From positions 4,278,001 through 4,342,000 of the forward strand of contig CM074128.1 of NCBI GenBank assembly GCA_037178625.1: a stretch of DNA of 64,000 bases, written 5' to 3'. The notes beneath the pieces were generated by a model. It did not search any database. It saw nothing but the letters and a program-made list of their open reading frames with translations, and had not been told where the DNA came from. The position numbers and the translations under genes are program-made. Below are positions 42,984 through 55,922 of this stretch, one piece after another. This DNA comes from Skeletonema tropicum. Its lineage: Eukaryota; Bacillariophyta; Thalassiosirophyceae; Thalassiosirales; Thalassiosiraceae. Numbering within the stretch: position 1 is the stretch's first letter; the number at the start of each line of letters is the position of its first letter.

Positions 42984-43825
42984 ATGAAGACGGCGTTTCT
43001 ATTTGCTGCAGCTCAGCTGCTCCTCATTTCAACTCCCTTTTCCCAGGGAAAACAAATACTCCATGAAGATCTTTTAGAGGAATGCCCAGATTGGGCGGAG
43101 GTGGGTGAATGCACCAAGAACCCCAAATTTATGAAAGAGAATTGTCCCGCATCGTGCATGTGGCAAGCTGCCGAGGATGAACGAACGAAGAAAGCAATTG
43201 GTAAGCGCTTTATTTCATGTTGATTTCATGTTGATTCTTTTTCTTCACAAATCTATGTTGTGCACACGCCTCGAAAGATGAACTAATATGTTGACGCCCA
43301 ACCAAAACAATGACAGAGGAAAAACTCGCACACATTGAATCATTCTTTGATTTGGAGGCGGAAGATATTGACGAGAATGTGCTAACATTTGACCAATTCA
43401 AAGGCAAAGTCACAGTGATCACGAACGTGGCAAGTTTCTGCGGGTACACCGAATCACACTACAAGGGATTAGTGGAGATTTATTCACAATTTAAGGATTC
43501 GGCTGTTGGTTTCAATATCCTAGCATTTCCCTGCAACCAATTCGGAGAGCAGGAGCCCAAACAATGTGAGGCTATCAAGGAATTTGCACAATCAAAGGGG
43601 GTAGAGTTTACTATGATGAATAAAGTGGATGTCAATGGTTCTGAGGCAAGTCCTGTGTATCTCTTTCTGAAAAAGGTTGCTGGCCCACCTCGTATTGTTT
43701 GGAACTTTGCAACCTACTATGTTGTTCGCCCCGATGGTACAGTGAACTCTTATTCAGGTGTGGAACCTACGGAATTGAAGGAGGTGATCTTGGATGCAAT
43801 GGGTATGGATAAGGATGAGCTTTAG
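42984..43825 (+). CDS. ER-targeted Cys-glutathione peroxidase with ShKT module
   Basis: Two exons, 42984-43200 and 43317-43825, with a 116-bp intron splitting a Glu codon, give 241 residues. A signal peptide (MKTAFLFAAAQLLL) is followed by an ShKT-like cysteine module at about 35-53 (CPDWAEVGECTKNP, then ENCPASC). The glutathione peroxidase domain has the catalytic Cys in NVASFCGYT, the Gln in FPCNQFGEQEP and the Trp-Asn in VWNFATYYV. The catalytic residue is Cys (TGC), not selenocysteine. The protein ends KDEL, the classical ER-retrieval signal. This predicts an ER-lumen peroxidase comparable in location to animal GPx7/GPx8, reducing H2O2 or lipid peroxides and perhaps driving disulfide formation. 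The combination of ShKT, GPx and KDEL in one chain is unusual. Confidence 0.88.
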
Positions 43826-44062
43826 ACCTCTAGAGGGGGATTACAACAAATCATGCAGTAACGTTATCCTTATCATATCAAGCGGCAAAAATTTTTACCA
43901 GTTTCTATGTTCTCCACAACGGAACTTCAGTAAAAGATAGTACAAAAGTGAATGCAATTGTCTCAAACTTGAACTCAAGAATTTCCTACTACCGTGTTAT
44001 ATTATTCATGATATATATGATGTGGAAATGCGAGGCAGTGAAGTGTCCACATTTGATTCAAC

Positions 44063-44809
44063 TTAAGTAGTACCAAACTTGGCATGAGGATTATTCAGAG
44101 GACGATGGAGATAATCACTATTCAAATACGCTTTCACCTCAGGCACATCCTCCACACGCTTCATATATGCATCAACCCAATCTTCTTGCGGAGATGGTTT
44201 AATATTGAGCTCTACCTGTGCGAATCTTACCTTACGAAGAAAACAGTACAGTTTGATATCCAAAATGTCTATCTTGGCGTTGGTTCCATCAATGAGTGCA
44301 TATCCTTGGTGTGCAATACATGCCCAAACTGCGAGCTTTTTCGGTAGATTTTCCTTTATAAATTTTGCAATCGCATCAGGACCACCAGCATAACTTTGCG
44401 ATATGAAGTACCCATCATAATCCTTGAGCTCTTCGCTAAGCATCATGAAACGATGTTCGGGCATGCTTGTCGGGTAGAGATTGTATTTGCGTCCGACATA
44501 TCGAAAAATTGCCTCGGATTGAACCAAGTAGACAGATTCGCCTTCCATGTAATAAGGAAGATTCGGAAATTCCAAAATTCCTCTACTTTCAAGGACTAAC
44601 TTTGCGCTCATCCATGCCTGTTTGTAGGACGCCGAATCATTGGGATCACCTGCTTCGATGCGTACATCCACAAAGTCAACATTTGCCACCGCCAGAGCCA
44701 ATCTGATGGGGTTAGACCAACCGGCCGAGTTCCAATACACGAGTGTCGGCTTGCCGTCTATGGGAGCCAAAGGGATTTCTTCTGCCTTAGTTATTGATAG
44801 CACTGTCAT
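44063..44809 (-). CDS. Glutathione S-transferase
   Basis: 248 residues from ATG 44807-44809. The thioredoxin-like N-domain contains the catalytic-Tyr-type start (PTLVYWNSAGWSNPIRLAL), a FPNLPYYM turn carrying the cis-Pro, and the glutathione-binding VQSEAIFRYVGRKYNL, similar to mu/sigma-type GSTs. The C-domain is all-helical from about residue 110. The protein is cytosolic by default, with no targeting signal. GSTs conjugate glutathione to electrophiles or act as peroxidases. It faces the glutathione peroxidase tail-to-tail, with 237 bp between stops, so the two glutathione genes are neighbours but not co-transcribed. The length is normal for the family. Confidence 0.85.
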   Translation of the reverse strand: MTVLSITKAEEIPLAPIDGKPTLVYWNSAGWSNPIRLALAVANVDFVDVRIEAGDPNDSASYKQAWMSAKLVLESRGILEFPNLPYYMEGESVYLVQSEAIFRYVGRKYNLYPTSMPEHRFMMLSEELKDYDGYFISQSYAGGPDAIAKFIKENLPKKLAVWACIAHQGYALIDGTNAKIDILDIKLYCFLRKVRFAQVELNIKPSPQEDWVDAYMKRVEDVPEVKAYLNSDYLHRPLNNPHAKFGTT

Positions 44810-45057
44810 TGTGAAGGGACGTTCGATAATATTATGTTTCGTGAAAGTGTTGGATGGTAAATAAGTATTAGCAAGAACAAGTTGATTGATGGATGTGATG
44901 ATAACTCTGTTGACTCTCCCACCATTTTGGTATTAGTTCCGCCGTTGAATTAGAGTAGCTTTCATCTTTTCTTTCTTTTGAGACTTCTCACCTACTTATC
45001 ACCTGGGAACCTATTCTCTTTATCGCTGTCTTCCTCTGCAATCGCCTGTATCATAAT

Positions 45058-45861
45058 ATGTATGTACTGACGATGATGCGGCCATTCTTTTCTATTTTGT
45101 TCTCTCTTCACCACAAGCATCTTTATCATGAAAGAAGAAGAACGTATTCAGTCCTCAAATCGATGAGCAATGATGGGGCCACAAAGGGAACAGCGACACC
45201 AAAGCGTATCTTTTGTTATGGCGATTCTCTCACAGCTGGTACCGCTCCTCCCCTCAATGATTTATACCCATACGGACAAAGTCTCGAAAGCGAGTTGGGG
45301 GATGACGTCGTTGTCAGATGGAGAGGATTGCCTGGCTGGACTGCACAAACCATGGTCGAGTATCTGGATGATGGTAATGTAGGCCTAAGAGCGGCAGTGA
45401 ATGGCATTGATAACCCGCCAATCTCACTTGTGATAATATTAGCTGGCACTAATGATGTTGGATTCTTGACTTCTTCCATGGCAACTGGTGCTGCACCCGG
45501 TATTGATACTGCTGTCAAGCCTATCTTAAATCTGCATAAAGCTGCTATTGATATCCCAAAGGGAGAGCATAAGATACGCACTCTTGCTGTAGGAATTCCT
45601 GGAAGTGCTTGGCAGCAAATGAACGCACAAGCTTCAAAGCTAGCTGATGATATGAACTCATCAATACGAGAGTTCGCACAGTCGTATCCTGATGGGTTGG
45701 TGAGTTACACTGACTTCCCATTTCCATATGAGAAGAACGACTTGTGGTGTGCTGATGGTTTGCACTTGAGCCCAGATGGTTATAATCGTTTAGGAAGGGA
45801 TTTGGCACCGATTGTGAGGCAAATACTAGAGCAGTGCAATGGATGTACTTCAAATTTTTAG
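45058..45861 (+). CDS. SGNH/GDSL-type hydrolase
   Basis: 267 residues from ATG 45058. Block I FCYGDSLTAG at residues 53-62 carries the nucleophilic Ser, block III is AGTNDVGF, and block V DGLHLSPDGY carries the catalytic Asp and His. The overall plan resembles small esterase/lipase or arylesterase enzymes of the SGNH superfamily. About 45 residues precede the domain, with an early hydrophobic patch (FFSILFSLHH) and then Arg-rich sequence, possibly an organellar or secretory leader. The substrate cannot be told from sequence. It converges with the next gene with 59 bp between stops. Confidence 0.87.
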   Translation: MYVLTMMRPFFSILFSLHHKHLYHERRRTYSVLKSMSNDGATKGTATPKRIFCYGDSLTAGTAPPLNDLYPYGQSLESELGDDVVVRWRGLPGWTAQTMVEYLDDGNVGLRAAVNGIDNPPISLVIILAGTNDVGFLTSSMATGAAPGIDTAVKPILNLHKAAIDIPKGEHKIRTLAVGIPGSAWQQMNAQASKLADDMNSSIREFAQSYPDGLVSYTDFPFPYEKNDLWCADGLHLSPDGYNRLGRDLAPIVRQILEQCNGCTSNF

Positions 45862-45920
45862 CACTAATAATCTATTAAGCACTCTAGACGAGCCAATCTC
45901 AAACACCCCATATAAAAACA

Positions 45921-48507
45921 TCAAAGTTCCTCAGCCACCCTCTCAACCTTACTCCAGTCCTTGCGCATTCCACAAGACTCTAGACAACGGTCATCTGCAA
46001 ACGATCGGAAGTAATCCGCGTACAATGTGCATAATCCCTTACGCGAAATAGCTTGACACCATGCCCACTGTTGATGACGAGGCTTCGTAATGGTTACATC
46101 GTAGTAACCACTCTTCACTTTCTGAGGCCCAATTGCCTCAGGATCGCGTTTAGCTCCAGTGATGGCAAAGTCACGTGCACGCGCCGCCTTGATTGTGGCA
46201 TCCTTGTGGAAGAGCGCAGCAGGGTAGATAGTGTAATCAAACAGTGCTTTCTCAATATCCTCTTGATCTTTCAATTGTTTGCGTTCTTTGACTTTGGCAC
46301 GATCAAGTTCACGTTCTTCCGCCCGAGAATACCCTGGGGAGCGGTTAGAAGCATGTTTCTTTCCCAAAGCGGTATTAGGAGTGAAATTCATCAAGAAAGA
46401 CTCCATATCTCCGAGCGGGATAACACCCTGAGGAGAATCTCCACATTGTTCCTTTTTGGTTTTGTCATCCCCCGCAGCGTGCAAACAGACCTTAACCTTG
46501 ACAATCTCCTGACGTTGACGTTCTGTTAACATGTAAATGTAGTTTGACCCTCCTTGCACAAGAGGTGCAGTAACTTCATTTGCATAAATTTCAGGAGTTG
46601 TAGGCATCTGCTCTTCAGCAAAGTATATCCACCACTGTCCACAATCCTTCTCTCCATGACAAGCATCAGTGACTCCACCCGATCCAGATAAACTTCCTGG
46701 AATCCACGACATATCAAACGAATCCTTGCAAATTTCCCACGCAGCTGGGTGGAAGAAGTCACCGTGCATTCTCCACTTGGCTACTTTGTTATTCTCTTCA
46801 CTCACGTATGATACTCGAACAAAGGATGGGACGAGGAATGGACTCGAAGCATCGCTCGACAAAACAACAGTAACGCCATCTTCTTGCTCTTCCTTCGATA
46901 ATTCACTTTTGGTCGAGGTGGCTGCGACAGCCAAATCGGCAGAAGCCTGAAGGAAAGCATTGACACTACGGATTGTAACCAACGTCGACCACTTCAAAGC
47001 AACGTACAAGTCATGATCATCACTACTGACCAAATCAGGGTGAGTGTTCTTGTCCGCAGGATGAAATGTTTTCAAATCAACATTCTCATCAGTTAAATAT
47101 GGAGGAGACAGCGTCAAATCTTGCATGCGTTGTTCCATGAATCCACTCTTCAAATCATGACACACTTCGGCAGTTTTAGTGTTGGCCGTCACAACAACTT
47201 GCACTGGACTAGCGCGCTCTTCTACCTTGGCGCTACTTCCCTCCTTCATCTTCATAGCATCAGCCTTTCCACCACAATTTGGGAGCATACTATCCATCCA
47301 ATCAGTCCAAACTCCAGGAATGGGCTCACAAACCAAAACCTGCACACGAGCAGCAATCAATCCCGAAGCACACATGGAATCAATCTCTTGTAAGTTCCTT
47401 TCCAAATGGGTCGCAGCTGTTTCCTGCTCAGATATCCAAGGGCGAGGTTCCACAGAGTGCGGTGTAGGGGGGCGAGTTTCCCATAACATAGTGGTTAATC
47501 GACCTGCCCCAACGGTGTTCAGTGTGAATAGAATTCGGCATCGATCGGCATCATCTTTGTAAAGTTCAGACCACACCGAACCTGTTTTGCGATCGGGCCT
47601 ACTTTCACTTCCCATTGCCAAACAGTTATCCAAAAGACGTTTGTAGGATGCCATTTCATCGGTGGGGATATCATTTGACTCTTTCCCAAAAAAGGAAGCA
47701 TACTCTTCTCCCCCACCAGCCTTTTCAATGAAACGAGATGAGACTACACCGGAATCATCACGACCTTCGAAGGAATCTGCCTTCTTACGTGAGCGGGAGT
47801 ATCGGTAGAAGTATTTCTATGGAAGAATAAAGGAGAAATTGGATCATGAGTGAGTGCATATTATGAGGAAGTAATGAATACAACAACGAATGGAGGGGGT
47901 CAGATTAGTGATTCTGATGATGTTAGTTGGTCCTCAAGCAAAGGGTGACTTCGAACTTCGGATGAACTATGCTATGAAATTATGGTTTCTTCATTCCCCA
48001 AATTTTGATCAATTATTTCTGAATTGATGGTTCATGTGCATATCATATTATATCATGTGTGTGATATACAATGCGGCAAAAGCCTTGGCAACGACAAGGA
48101 TAACTCACCTGCAACGGTCCAGTGTACTCAAACCAATATTTTACTTCGGCAGGAGGGGTCTCCTCCATCAATTTTGTCCGTTCTTTCAGTTCCTCAAACA
48201 AATCTTTCATGTAACTCGGAGGGTTCTCTTTGGATATCTTGGCCTCTGAGAGACGACGACCGTGGCCGTTCCAGTTGATATAGCTGTAGGCATTATTATT
48301 GGCAGCAGTCAATGCCTCAATATCATGTGCACTGTTCAAAGAAGTGGACCGAGAACTCATATGCTGATACGTCTCGGCAAAGGTAAGGCCAGCGCTGTAG
48401 AATAACGCCGCGGCGGCAAGCAGCTTTACCGCGGTGAAGGCATTGGATGATGATATGCCTTGGGCGGCCTCTGCAGTCGGATCGTTTTGATGGTCGTTTT
48501 CAGACAT
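45921..48507 (-). CDS. Large single-pass membrane protein, unknown function
   Basis: Two exons, 48109-48507 and 45921-47816, joined by a 292-bp GT-AG intron (donor GTGAGT), give about 764 residues. One hydrophobic helix (AVKLLAAAALFYSAGLTFAE) lies at residues about 26-45 with a short N-terminal tail before it, suggesting a type II orientation with a large lumenal or exterior part. That part is rich in Cys and Trp, with GVWTDWMDSMLPNCGG, CGQWWIYF and a C-terminal Cys cluster (WCQAISRKGLC, CLESCGM). A coiled-coil-like basic-acidic stretch (RAEERELDRAKVKERKQL) precedes the end. I recognise no family. The coding frame and splice sites are convincing; the function is not known. Confidence 0.7.
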
Positions 48508-48821
48508 TATTCTTCTGCTGATATTGTTTACAAGTAGGAGATCGTTGGTTTCCGTCCACTCTATTATGGTGATAGAACTTCCGTCATGTCATTGCCATTG
48601 GCATGCAATCTCATCAATTTTTGTGAAATTTTTGGTTGAATTCATGAGAAGCGAGAATAGAAGCGGGGATCCGCTGAATAAGACTGAGATGAGAAAGAAT
48701 ACGAGAAAGATAGAAAGAATCAAAATAAGGTTTCTAGGTACTCCTACTTAGATATAACGGCTACCGTTAGGTAAAATAAGGGTATGGTACTTGAGATGGT
48801 CTTCACTTCATCCTCTTCAAT

Positions 48822-49986
48822 CTATCTAGACTTTGCATTGGATTTGGCATCATTCATAACCTGCTGCCTCGACAAACTAATAGCTCTTGTCTTGTAACTC
48901 GTATCAGCAGTATCACGCCCTATACCTTCCGCTGAAAACGTTCCAATCACAGGTCTAAATAAGTTTGGAGGCAGAAATGATGAATGCCTGTGGTAATGAG
49001 TACGAATTGAACAATGTGTAAGATTGATAGTGAGGAATGAGGAGTACCCGTCCAACATGAAATAAATGGATACTTATAGCGCACTTCACATACCGATCTC
49101 TTGTGATGACACCTCGGAACATTCTCGGTCGCTCCCCAAACTTGTTCAAGTGTATGTCGGCATGGTAGTGAAGAACTGTCATTTTAGGTTCCTTCACTTT
49201 GCTACCATTGTCTCTATTTTTTCTACTGACACTTATTTGTACAGGAATATCAAATGCGACCCCACTATGACCTATTCTCCATTTGCCTACACGAGGTTTG
49301 TTTCGAAGAGTCTGTAACACGGATGATGTTGTAGTATCGGGACTGTCTTCGTCGTCGGTGACAGATACTTTGACATATCCATTTGTTGCAAATGTCATCA
49401 CTTGCCTCTTTCTATATCGATTCTTCTTGATGGGTTTTGGATTCCTTCGTCCATCTCTATCAGAGTAACATTCAGGGAACAATTCGTCCCCTTCTTGGGC
49501 AAAGAAGCGCGATAAGTGAATGTCTAGTGCCCATTCATCAGTGCGCATCGGATGCTTCTTCATCGTATTCGCTAGATGGTTGTTCATTATTTTGTACAAT
49601 CTTTATCGTGTTGTCTTGAAGAAGGTGACAGTGGATCTTCTGTGCTATGTTGTTTCTTGTTTCTATTTCGTCGCCACCGACGACGCTTCCTTTTACTTGC
49701 AATATTTTGTTGTGTATTGGAGCCCTCTTCCATCTCTGACTCTTCGTCTTCATCCCACCAAGAATGATCTTCATTCATCAGGGTCTGCATCATAAGTTGT
49801 TATATCACTTGCTCCATAAAATTCTTCTTCAGCTACCCATTTACCCTCGACTCCAGGCGTCGGCTGATAGGAAGTTGTTGATGACTGGCTTTTAGCGGCA
49901 GCGTTACTTGCCCGAATCTGCAAGACACATGCAGCGACGATTAGCCGTCGTAATGTTGACGCACTTGTAAAGCGGGTGGTAATCAT
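48822..49986 (-). CDS. Secretory protein of unknown family, two frame breaks and one intron
   Basis: The ATG at 49984-49986 opens a signal-peptide-like N-terminus (STLRRLIVAACVLQI). The frame then shifts near 49785 into an acidic-basic segment (WWDEDEESEMEEG, KRKRRRWRRNRNKK), and shifts again near 49600-49570 into a longer frame with MRTDEWALDIHLSRF, GKWRIGHSGVAFDIP and VLHYHADIHLNKFGERPRMF. A 106-bp intron (48988-49093, GTATGT donor) leads to a last exon with LPPNLFRPVIGTFSAEGIG, ending at 48822. No domain was recognised. The good continuity across the breaks suggests single-base indels in an otherwise real gene. Its start is 286 bp from the divergent PRMT1 ATG. Confidence 0.55.
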
Positions 49987-50023
49987 TGCAGTAGATTTTG
50001 TGGATGTGTAGTAGAAGTAGTGA

Positions 50024-51546
<1,523 letters not shown>

Positions 51547-52119
51547 TGATGGACGATAGCAATTACATTACAAGAGTAAAAGGCATGCTGATTTGTGCAT
51601 GAAATGAAGATGTTCTCAACTATATTTTTGTACTTATGATTGAAATATTTTAGGCATACTTTTAGACACATTTAAGATGTATTCAAATGGGCACTTCTCT
51701 TCTCTCTTCTGTACCTGATGGTTATTGACAGGAGTACTGTGTCACTTCATACTACCTATCTATCTATTACTTGTGAAGGACAATAAGTCAATTGGCAACA
51801 TCCACTTGAGCTCAAAGGACGGCGCGCGCCGCCTACACGTGTTGGGCAAATCAATAGGTTATCGGCTCACAAATTGAAGTTGCAAATCAATCTAACGTCA
51901 CCCGCGGCGGACATCAGTAAACAACCATGGCGATCACTTGCTACTAGTGTTGGCTAATCAGGTAACAGCACAAGTGCAAGCGACTACATTACCGAGGCAG
52001 AGGCAACATCTAATAATTGAGTATCAGCTGTACGTTGGTTCTCTATAATAAGGATCTTCAAATAGAAAGGCGACCACGCAACAAATTCAAATACACATCA
52101 ATAGATATTCATCAAAAAC
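51547..52119. other. Spacer between PRMT1 and the next gene
   Basis: About 570 bp, no supportable frames. A GGCGCGCGCC-type palindromic patch lies near 51821. Nothing else recognised. Confidence 0.35.
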
Positions 52120-52866
52120 ATGACTTCCAATCGATCCAACACATCAGTAGCAACATTGTTGCTCCTCCTCCCAATAGCATCGTGCCTTGTGCCGCAGCCA
52201 TCGATACGGCAAATTCACACGGGCAGAAATGCTCAATTTAGAAGAAATACGGCTCTCTCCTTAGGTATTGACCCTACAGACATCCACCATCATGTGGACG
52301 TGCTCTCTAATTCAGACTTCCTCCCCTCCTTGCTAACAGCTACAGCAGAAATGAAACAGCAAATCATTCCCAACCAATCCCTAGCGCCCATGGCTGAAAC
52401 AATCCAATCCGGACTTGTCGATGGCAAATTCGTTGAAACTATTCCCGACCTACCCGCCATGCCCGGCGGTGCACCTCGCAGCGGAAATCCATTCTTGGCC
52501 GAGTCGTTTCGAGATCTATATGACGCCACCTTAAAGACGAATCCTCGATCAGATTGGACTATGGCTAGCAGTGGAGAAGCGGTGATTGTACCGGCGAGAG
52601 AATTAGATGTCGTGGGGCGATATGCTGATTTACTTAACCGCATCCCTCTTGCGGCGGCGGTATATGCACTTGTAGACTTCTTTTTGATTAATGCTGAAGA
52701 AGACATGGCCATTGCAGAGTTGTTGGACGAGGATGAATGTGATGCGATTTTGGAAGTTGAGAATAAGGCTCTGACACTGAGGTTTGTGGGGTTGATTTCG
52801 GTTGTGGCTGTGACAGTTGCTTGGAGTTACTTGAGTTACCATCCAGTGCCATTTTCGGAGCTGTAA
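52120..52866 (+). CDS. Small membrane protein with targeting peptide, unknown
   Basis: 248 residues from ATG 52120. Residues 9-24 form a hydrophobic signal (TSVATLLLLLPIASC), followed by LVPQPS and a basic Ser/Thr-containing stretch. That is compatible with a diatom bipartite plastid leader, although the +1 residue would be Leu rather than Phe. A Pro/Gly-rich segment (PDLPAMPGGAPRSGNPF) lies mid-protein. A second hydrophobic segment near residue 190 (RIPLAAAVYALVDFFL) and a C-terminal helix (FVGLISVVAVTVAWSYL) suggest membrane anchoring. No family was recognised. Plastid membrane location is a guess. Confidence 0.6.
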   Translation: MTSNRSNTSVATLLLLLPIASCLVPQPSIRQIHTGRNAQFRRNTALSLGIDPTDIHHHVDVLSNSDFLPSLLTATAEMKQQIIPNQSLAPMAETIQSGLVDGKFVETIPDLPAMPGGAPRSGNPFLAESFRDLYDATLKTNPRSDWTMASSGEAVIVPARELDVVGRYADLLNRIPLAAAVYALVDFFLINAEEDMAIAELLDEDECDAILEVENKALTLRFVGLISVVAVTVAWSYLSYHPVPFSEL

Positions 52867-53519
52867 TAGAAGAGTGCACTATGATACTTTTCTTGTGATG
52901 GGGACGCAATTATTGATGAAGATGAGTACCTTGTTAATTTGCGACAATTGTAGTCATCATGATTCGTTGTGATGTAACAAATATATCTAAGGCTAACGCG
53001 GCAAATACTTATACGATGCTCATGTTTTGCGCTGGCAACGTTAATGATAGTTTGCTATAGAATCAACTACAGTGATTGCGTTTCTCCATCCTAGTATGCT
53101 GACAGTAGCAATCAGGCATAGCTTCGTTCTCGTTCACTTCCGCGTGATTATCCTGTCTGAAAACGGAAGACTACCATACTCGTTGTTACTATTCTCGATT
53201 GGTCGCGAAACGCTTGTGAAATAGCACTCATGGCAGCAAGTATATGGATGATTATTCTTCAGTATAAAGTAATGCCTAGAACGACTTCAACGCAGGATGT
53301 CATGTGTATTAGTCGCATTAGACTGGAGATCGTGACACACTCCGACCCGTGAGCAATGCAAAATGCAATCGTTAGACTCCGCATCATGTGCATTGGTTCA
53401 TTATGAATGGACAAGGCGATCCTCTCACAAACCAGTCTCTGTAAAAAATGTGGAAAAGAACGTGAACGTTTATGTAAGATGTTTGGCCTACAGAGTCATC
53501 CTACGCTCATTTGATGTAA
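52867..53519. other. Spacer upstream of the cyclin gene
   Basis: About 650 bp. A plus-strand frame at 53363-53560 overlaps the cyclin start in another frame and could hold a 5' exon. I see no splice sites that make this convincing. Confidence 0.35.
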
Positions 53520-54594
53520 ATGATGAGCGTATGCAAGACAAACAACACCTGGATTGGTGAAGAGTACTCACTCCTACTGATCGAAAAGCTTAATGTTATG
53601 CTTAAAAGAGAGGAGACATCATTCAGCTGTCACGACTATCTAAATACAGCTTCGTGCTCAAATCCTTTGGATATAGACGAACTCTGGAGACAGAAGACAG
53701 CTGAGTGGATGTTCAAAGGTGAGAGAGACTTCCTTGTACTGATCACTTCTTGCTTGACACATGTGCCACCTTCATCATCTCACTTTACATTTGTCGCCAG
53801 TAATAGACTTCTATGATCTAGATAGGGACATTGTAAACACCGCGATGACTTACCTCGATCGTATGTTATCAGCCTCAATGATGCGTTATCGACTGAACAA
53901 GAACCAATGCTTTCTCTTATCAATGGCTTGCCTGAAGCTTGCTATAAAAGTGAGTACGTTCATTCAATGCATTCGAGCTTTCATCTTATCTATTACTTAC
54001 AGTTTGCATCTACACCGGCACGCAATCTAGCTATTGGAACCACGAACATTCAACATGAATGACATGATTAAGCTTGGACTAAACAGATCAATCACTCCAG
54101 AACAACTCGTTCAAGTCGAACATGACATTCTCTTCACTCTAGAGTGGGATGTGCTCCCATCTACGACCATTGAGTTTGCTCATTATATGAATTGCATGCT
54201 TCCATCAGATGTATCCAATGCAACGAGATATCTCATTCAAGAACTATCAAAATACATGTCTGAATTGGCAATCTGTATTTACAAGTTTATAGGCTTCAGA
54301 CCCTCAGTAAAGGCGTTAGCTATTGTATCTGTCGCAATCGATAGCTTGGATGACGACATTGCCATTTCCACCGAAAATCAGAGCACCTTTGCGTGGCGAA
54401 TTTATGAGACTTTTGGACTTTGGGTTCACGATGATGAACAGATAGCTATGCTCAAAGAAGAATTAAATCATCTCATCTGCCACAACACAAATTTAAATGA
54501 GTTTGTGAAGTTGATCCTCTCGTCTCATGAAGAGGAAATCAGTACGTCTGGGTCGCCAAAGTCCACTGCAGTTAATGCATTTGCGTCCTCTTGA
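53520..54594 (+). CDS. Cyclin, diatom-specific-type
   Basis: Three exons (53520-53718, 53801-53949, 54031-54594) with introns of 82 and 81 bp. The start is uncertain: ATG 53520 or the later ATG 53598 (MLKREETSF). The cyclin N-box runs from LWRQKTAEWMFK across the first intron to VIDFYDLDRDIV and AMTYLDRMLSASM, then CLKLAIK and, after the second intron, LLEPRTFNMNDM and EHDILFTLEWDVL. The C-terminal cyclin fold follows. The SCHDYL start, short length and weak similarity to A/B/D types match the expanded diatom-specific cyclins, thought to link nutrient or light signals to the cell cycle. It would pair with a CDK. No destruction box was seen. Confidence 0.82.
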
Positions 54595-54668
54595 TTGCTG
54601 CTGAGCAGTGTATGAAGTAGGCTCAAAGTAGAATTGTCACTAAGATATTAAGAGAAGCATCATCTTGC

Positions 54669-55922
54669 TCAAGCCAATGCAGCCAGCCGCTTGATTGCAG
54701 CAGCACTCATACTGCCCATGTCACGCGGTACGCACATACGCTCATCTAGGAATTTAGCCATTGCATACACTCCATCAACGCTTTCTGCTTCCGTGGATGC
54801 TTGTTCGAGTTCTGCATACTTTCCACCATCATCGTAAATCAGAAGCGTAGCGAGAGCCCTCATTGCACGGTCAAGATTCTCCTCGTCAAGAGGAATGCCC
54901 TTACCTTCCAGCGAAGCTGCTCTCTTTAGGGTATCCTTCACTATAGCCTCTCTATTATTCAACATCGTCTTGCCCGCCTCAGCAGAGGGTGTCAGAGCCA
55001 GCAACGGACGAGTGGATCGATATTCATCCCACAACTTCTGTTCAATAGCTCGTTCTTCTTCGGACAGAGGCCTAGCCTCATCTTTGTCAAAGTCATCCAT
55101 TCGATCGATCACATCAGGTGGCATTCCTGCATTTCCAAATCCTGCCATGGTGAGTACCTTTCTCCAACTGGACGGATTGCCCTGTACACGACATGCGTAG
55201 GCTGGAACTGTGGTTTCCATCACCTTATACCAATTACTCAAATGAGGATATTTGGTTGCATCTCGTGCATTCAACCCTTCATGCAAACATGGAAGCTGAG
55301 CACCGTATCGTTCCAAGAAAGGTGCCCAAGCAATGTCAGCAGCTGTAAAAGATGCTCCACAAAAGAATGGCCCACTTGTGGACCCAAGCAACTCATCTGT
55401 GTCAGAGAGAACACGCTCAAATTCACTCTTCCACAGAGGTTCGCCCGACCAACCAAAGAGGAATGCTGCACGTGACGAAGGTCTGGATTTGGATGGAAAT
55501 ATTTTGCGAAATTGATCGGCAGTTTCGGTAACATCGGCAGATGGATAGAGGTTTCCACCGAAACGCTCATTTACTTCACGTACGAGATCCATCGACTCTC
55601 CTTGTATTCTGCCCTCCGGCCATCTCATCTGAGGTGTCTGCCCAGAGAAATAAGGAGGCTTCCTGCCAGGACCTGTATTGTCGATTCTAATTGTATCATA
55701 CGGCACATTTAAATGCTCCAGAGCAAGCCAAGATCTTTCAGAGTAGGGACACCAGCCATGACGCTCGCGATATAAGGTTGGCTTGACGTTGCTGTAATTG
55801 GGTGTTGATGGATCCAAGGCCGAATCGATAACAACATTATCTTCTCCTCCCTGGGGCATTAAGTGCTCCAGATCCTGCCATTGGGCAGCAAAAGCGAGCA
55901 GTAGTTTTGCGGCGGATCTCAT
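54669..55922 (-). CDS. GST-like protein with CPYS motif and helical C-terminal extension
   Basis: About 417 residues from ATG 55920-55922; a GTG four codons earlier extends the frame, but a stop precedes it. The thioredoxin-like domain carries [19 protein letters not shown], an omega/lambda-type CPxS active site, followed by [18 protein letters not shown] and a helical C-domain with [18 protein letters not shown]. After about residue 270 an additional 145 residues, rich in Glu, Arg and Ala, do not look like GST. The protein is about 180 residues longer than usual, so the extension is a distinct module of unknown role. Cys-type GSTs act as thioltransferases or dehydroascorbate reductases rather than conjugating enzymes. 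It converges with the cyclin gene with 74 bp between stops. Confidence 0.8.
   Translation of the reverse strand: MRSAAKLLLAFAAQWQDLEHLMPQGGEDNVVIDSALDPSTPNYSNVKPTLYRERHGWCPYSERSWLALEHLNVPYDTIRIDNTGPGRKPPYFSGQTPQMRWPEGRIQGESMDLVREVNERFGGNLYPSADVTETADQFRKIFPSKSRPSSRAAFLFGWSGEPLWKSEFERVLSDTDELLGSTSGPFFCGASFTAADIAWAPFLERYGAQLPCLHEGLNARDATKYPHLSNWYKVMETTVPAYACRVQGNPSSWRKVLTMAGFGNAGMPPDVIDRMDDFDKDEARPLSEEERAIEQKLWDEYRSTRPLLALTPSAEAGKTMLNNREAIVKDTLKRAASLEGKGIPLDEENLDRAMRALATLLIYDDGGKYAELEQASTEAESVDGVYAMAKFLDERMCVPRDMGSMSAAAIKRLAALA

Noticed and set aside
43425..43450. Selenocysteine active site in the glutathione peroxidase
   Set aside because: The codon at the catalytic position is TGC (Cys), so no TGA recoding is needed.
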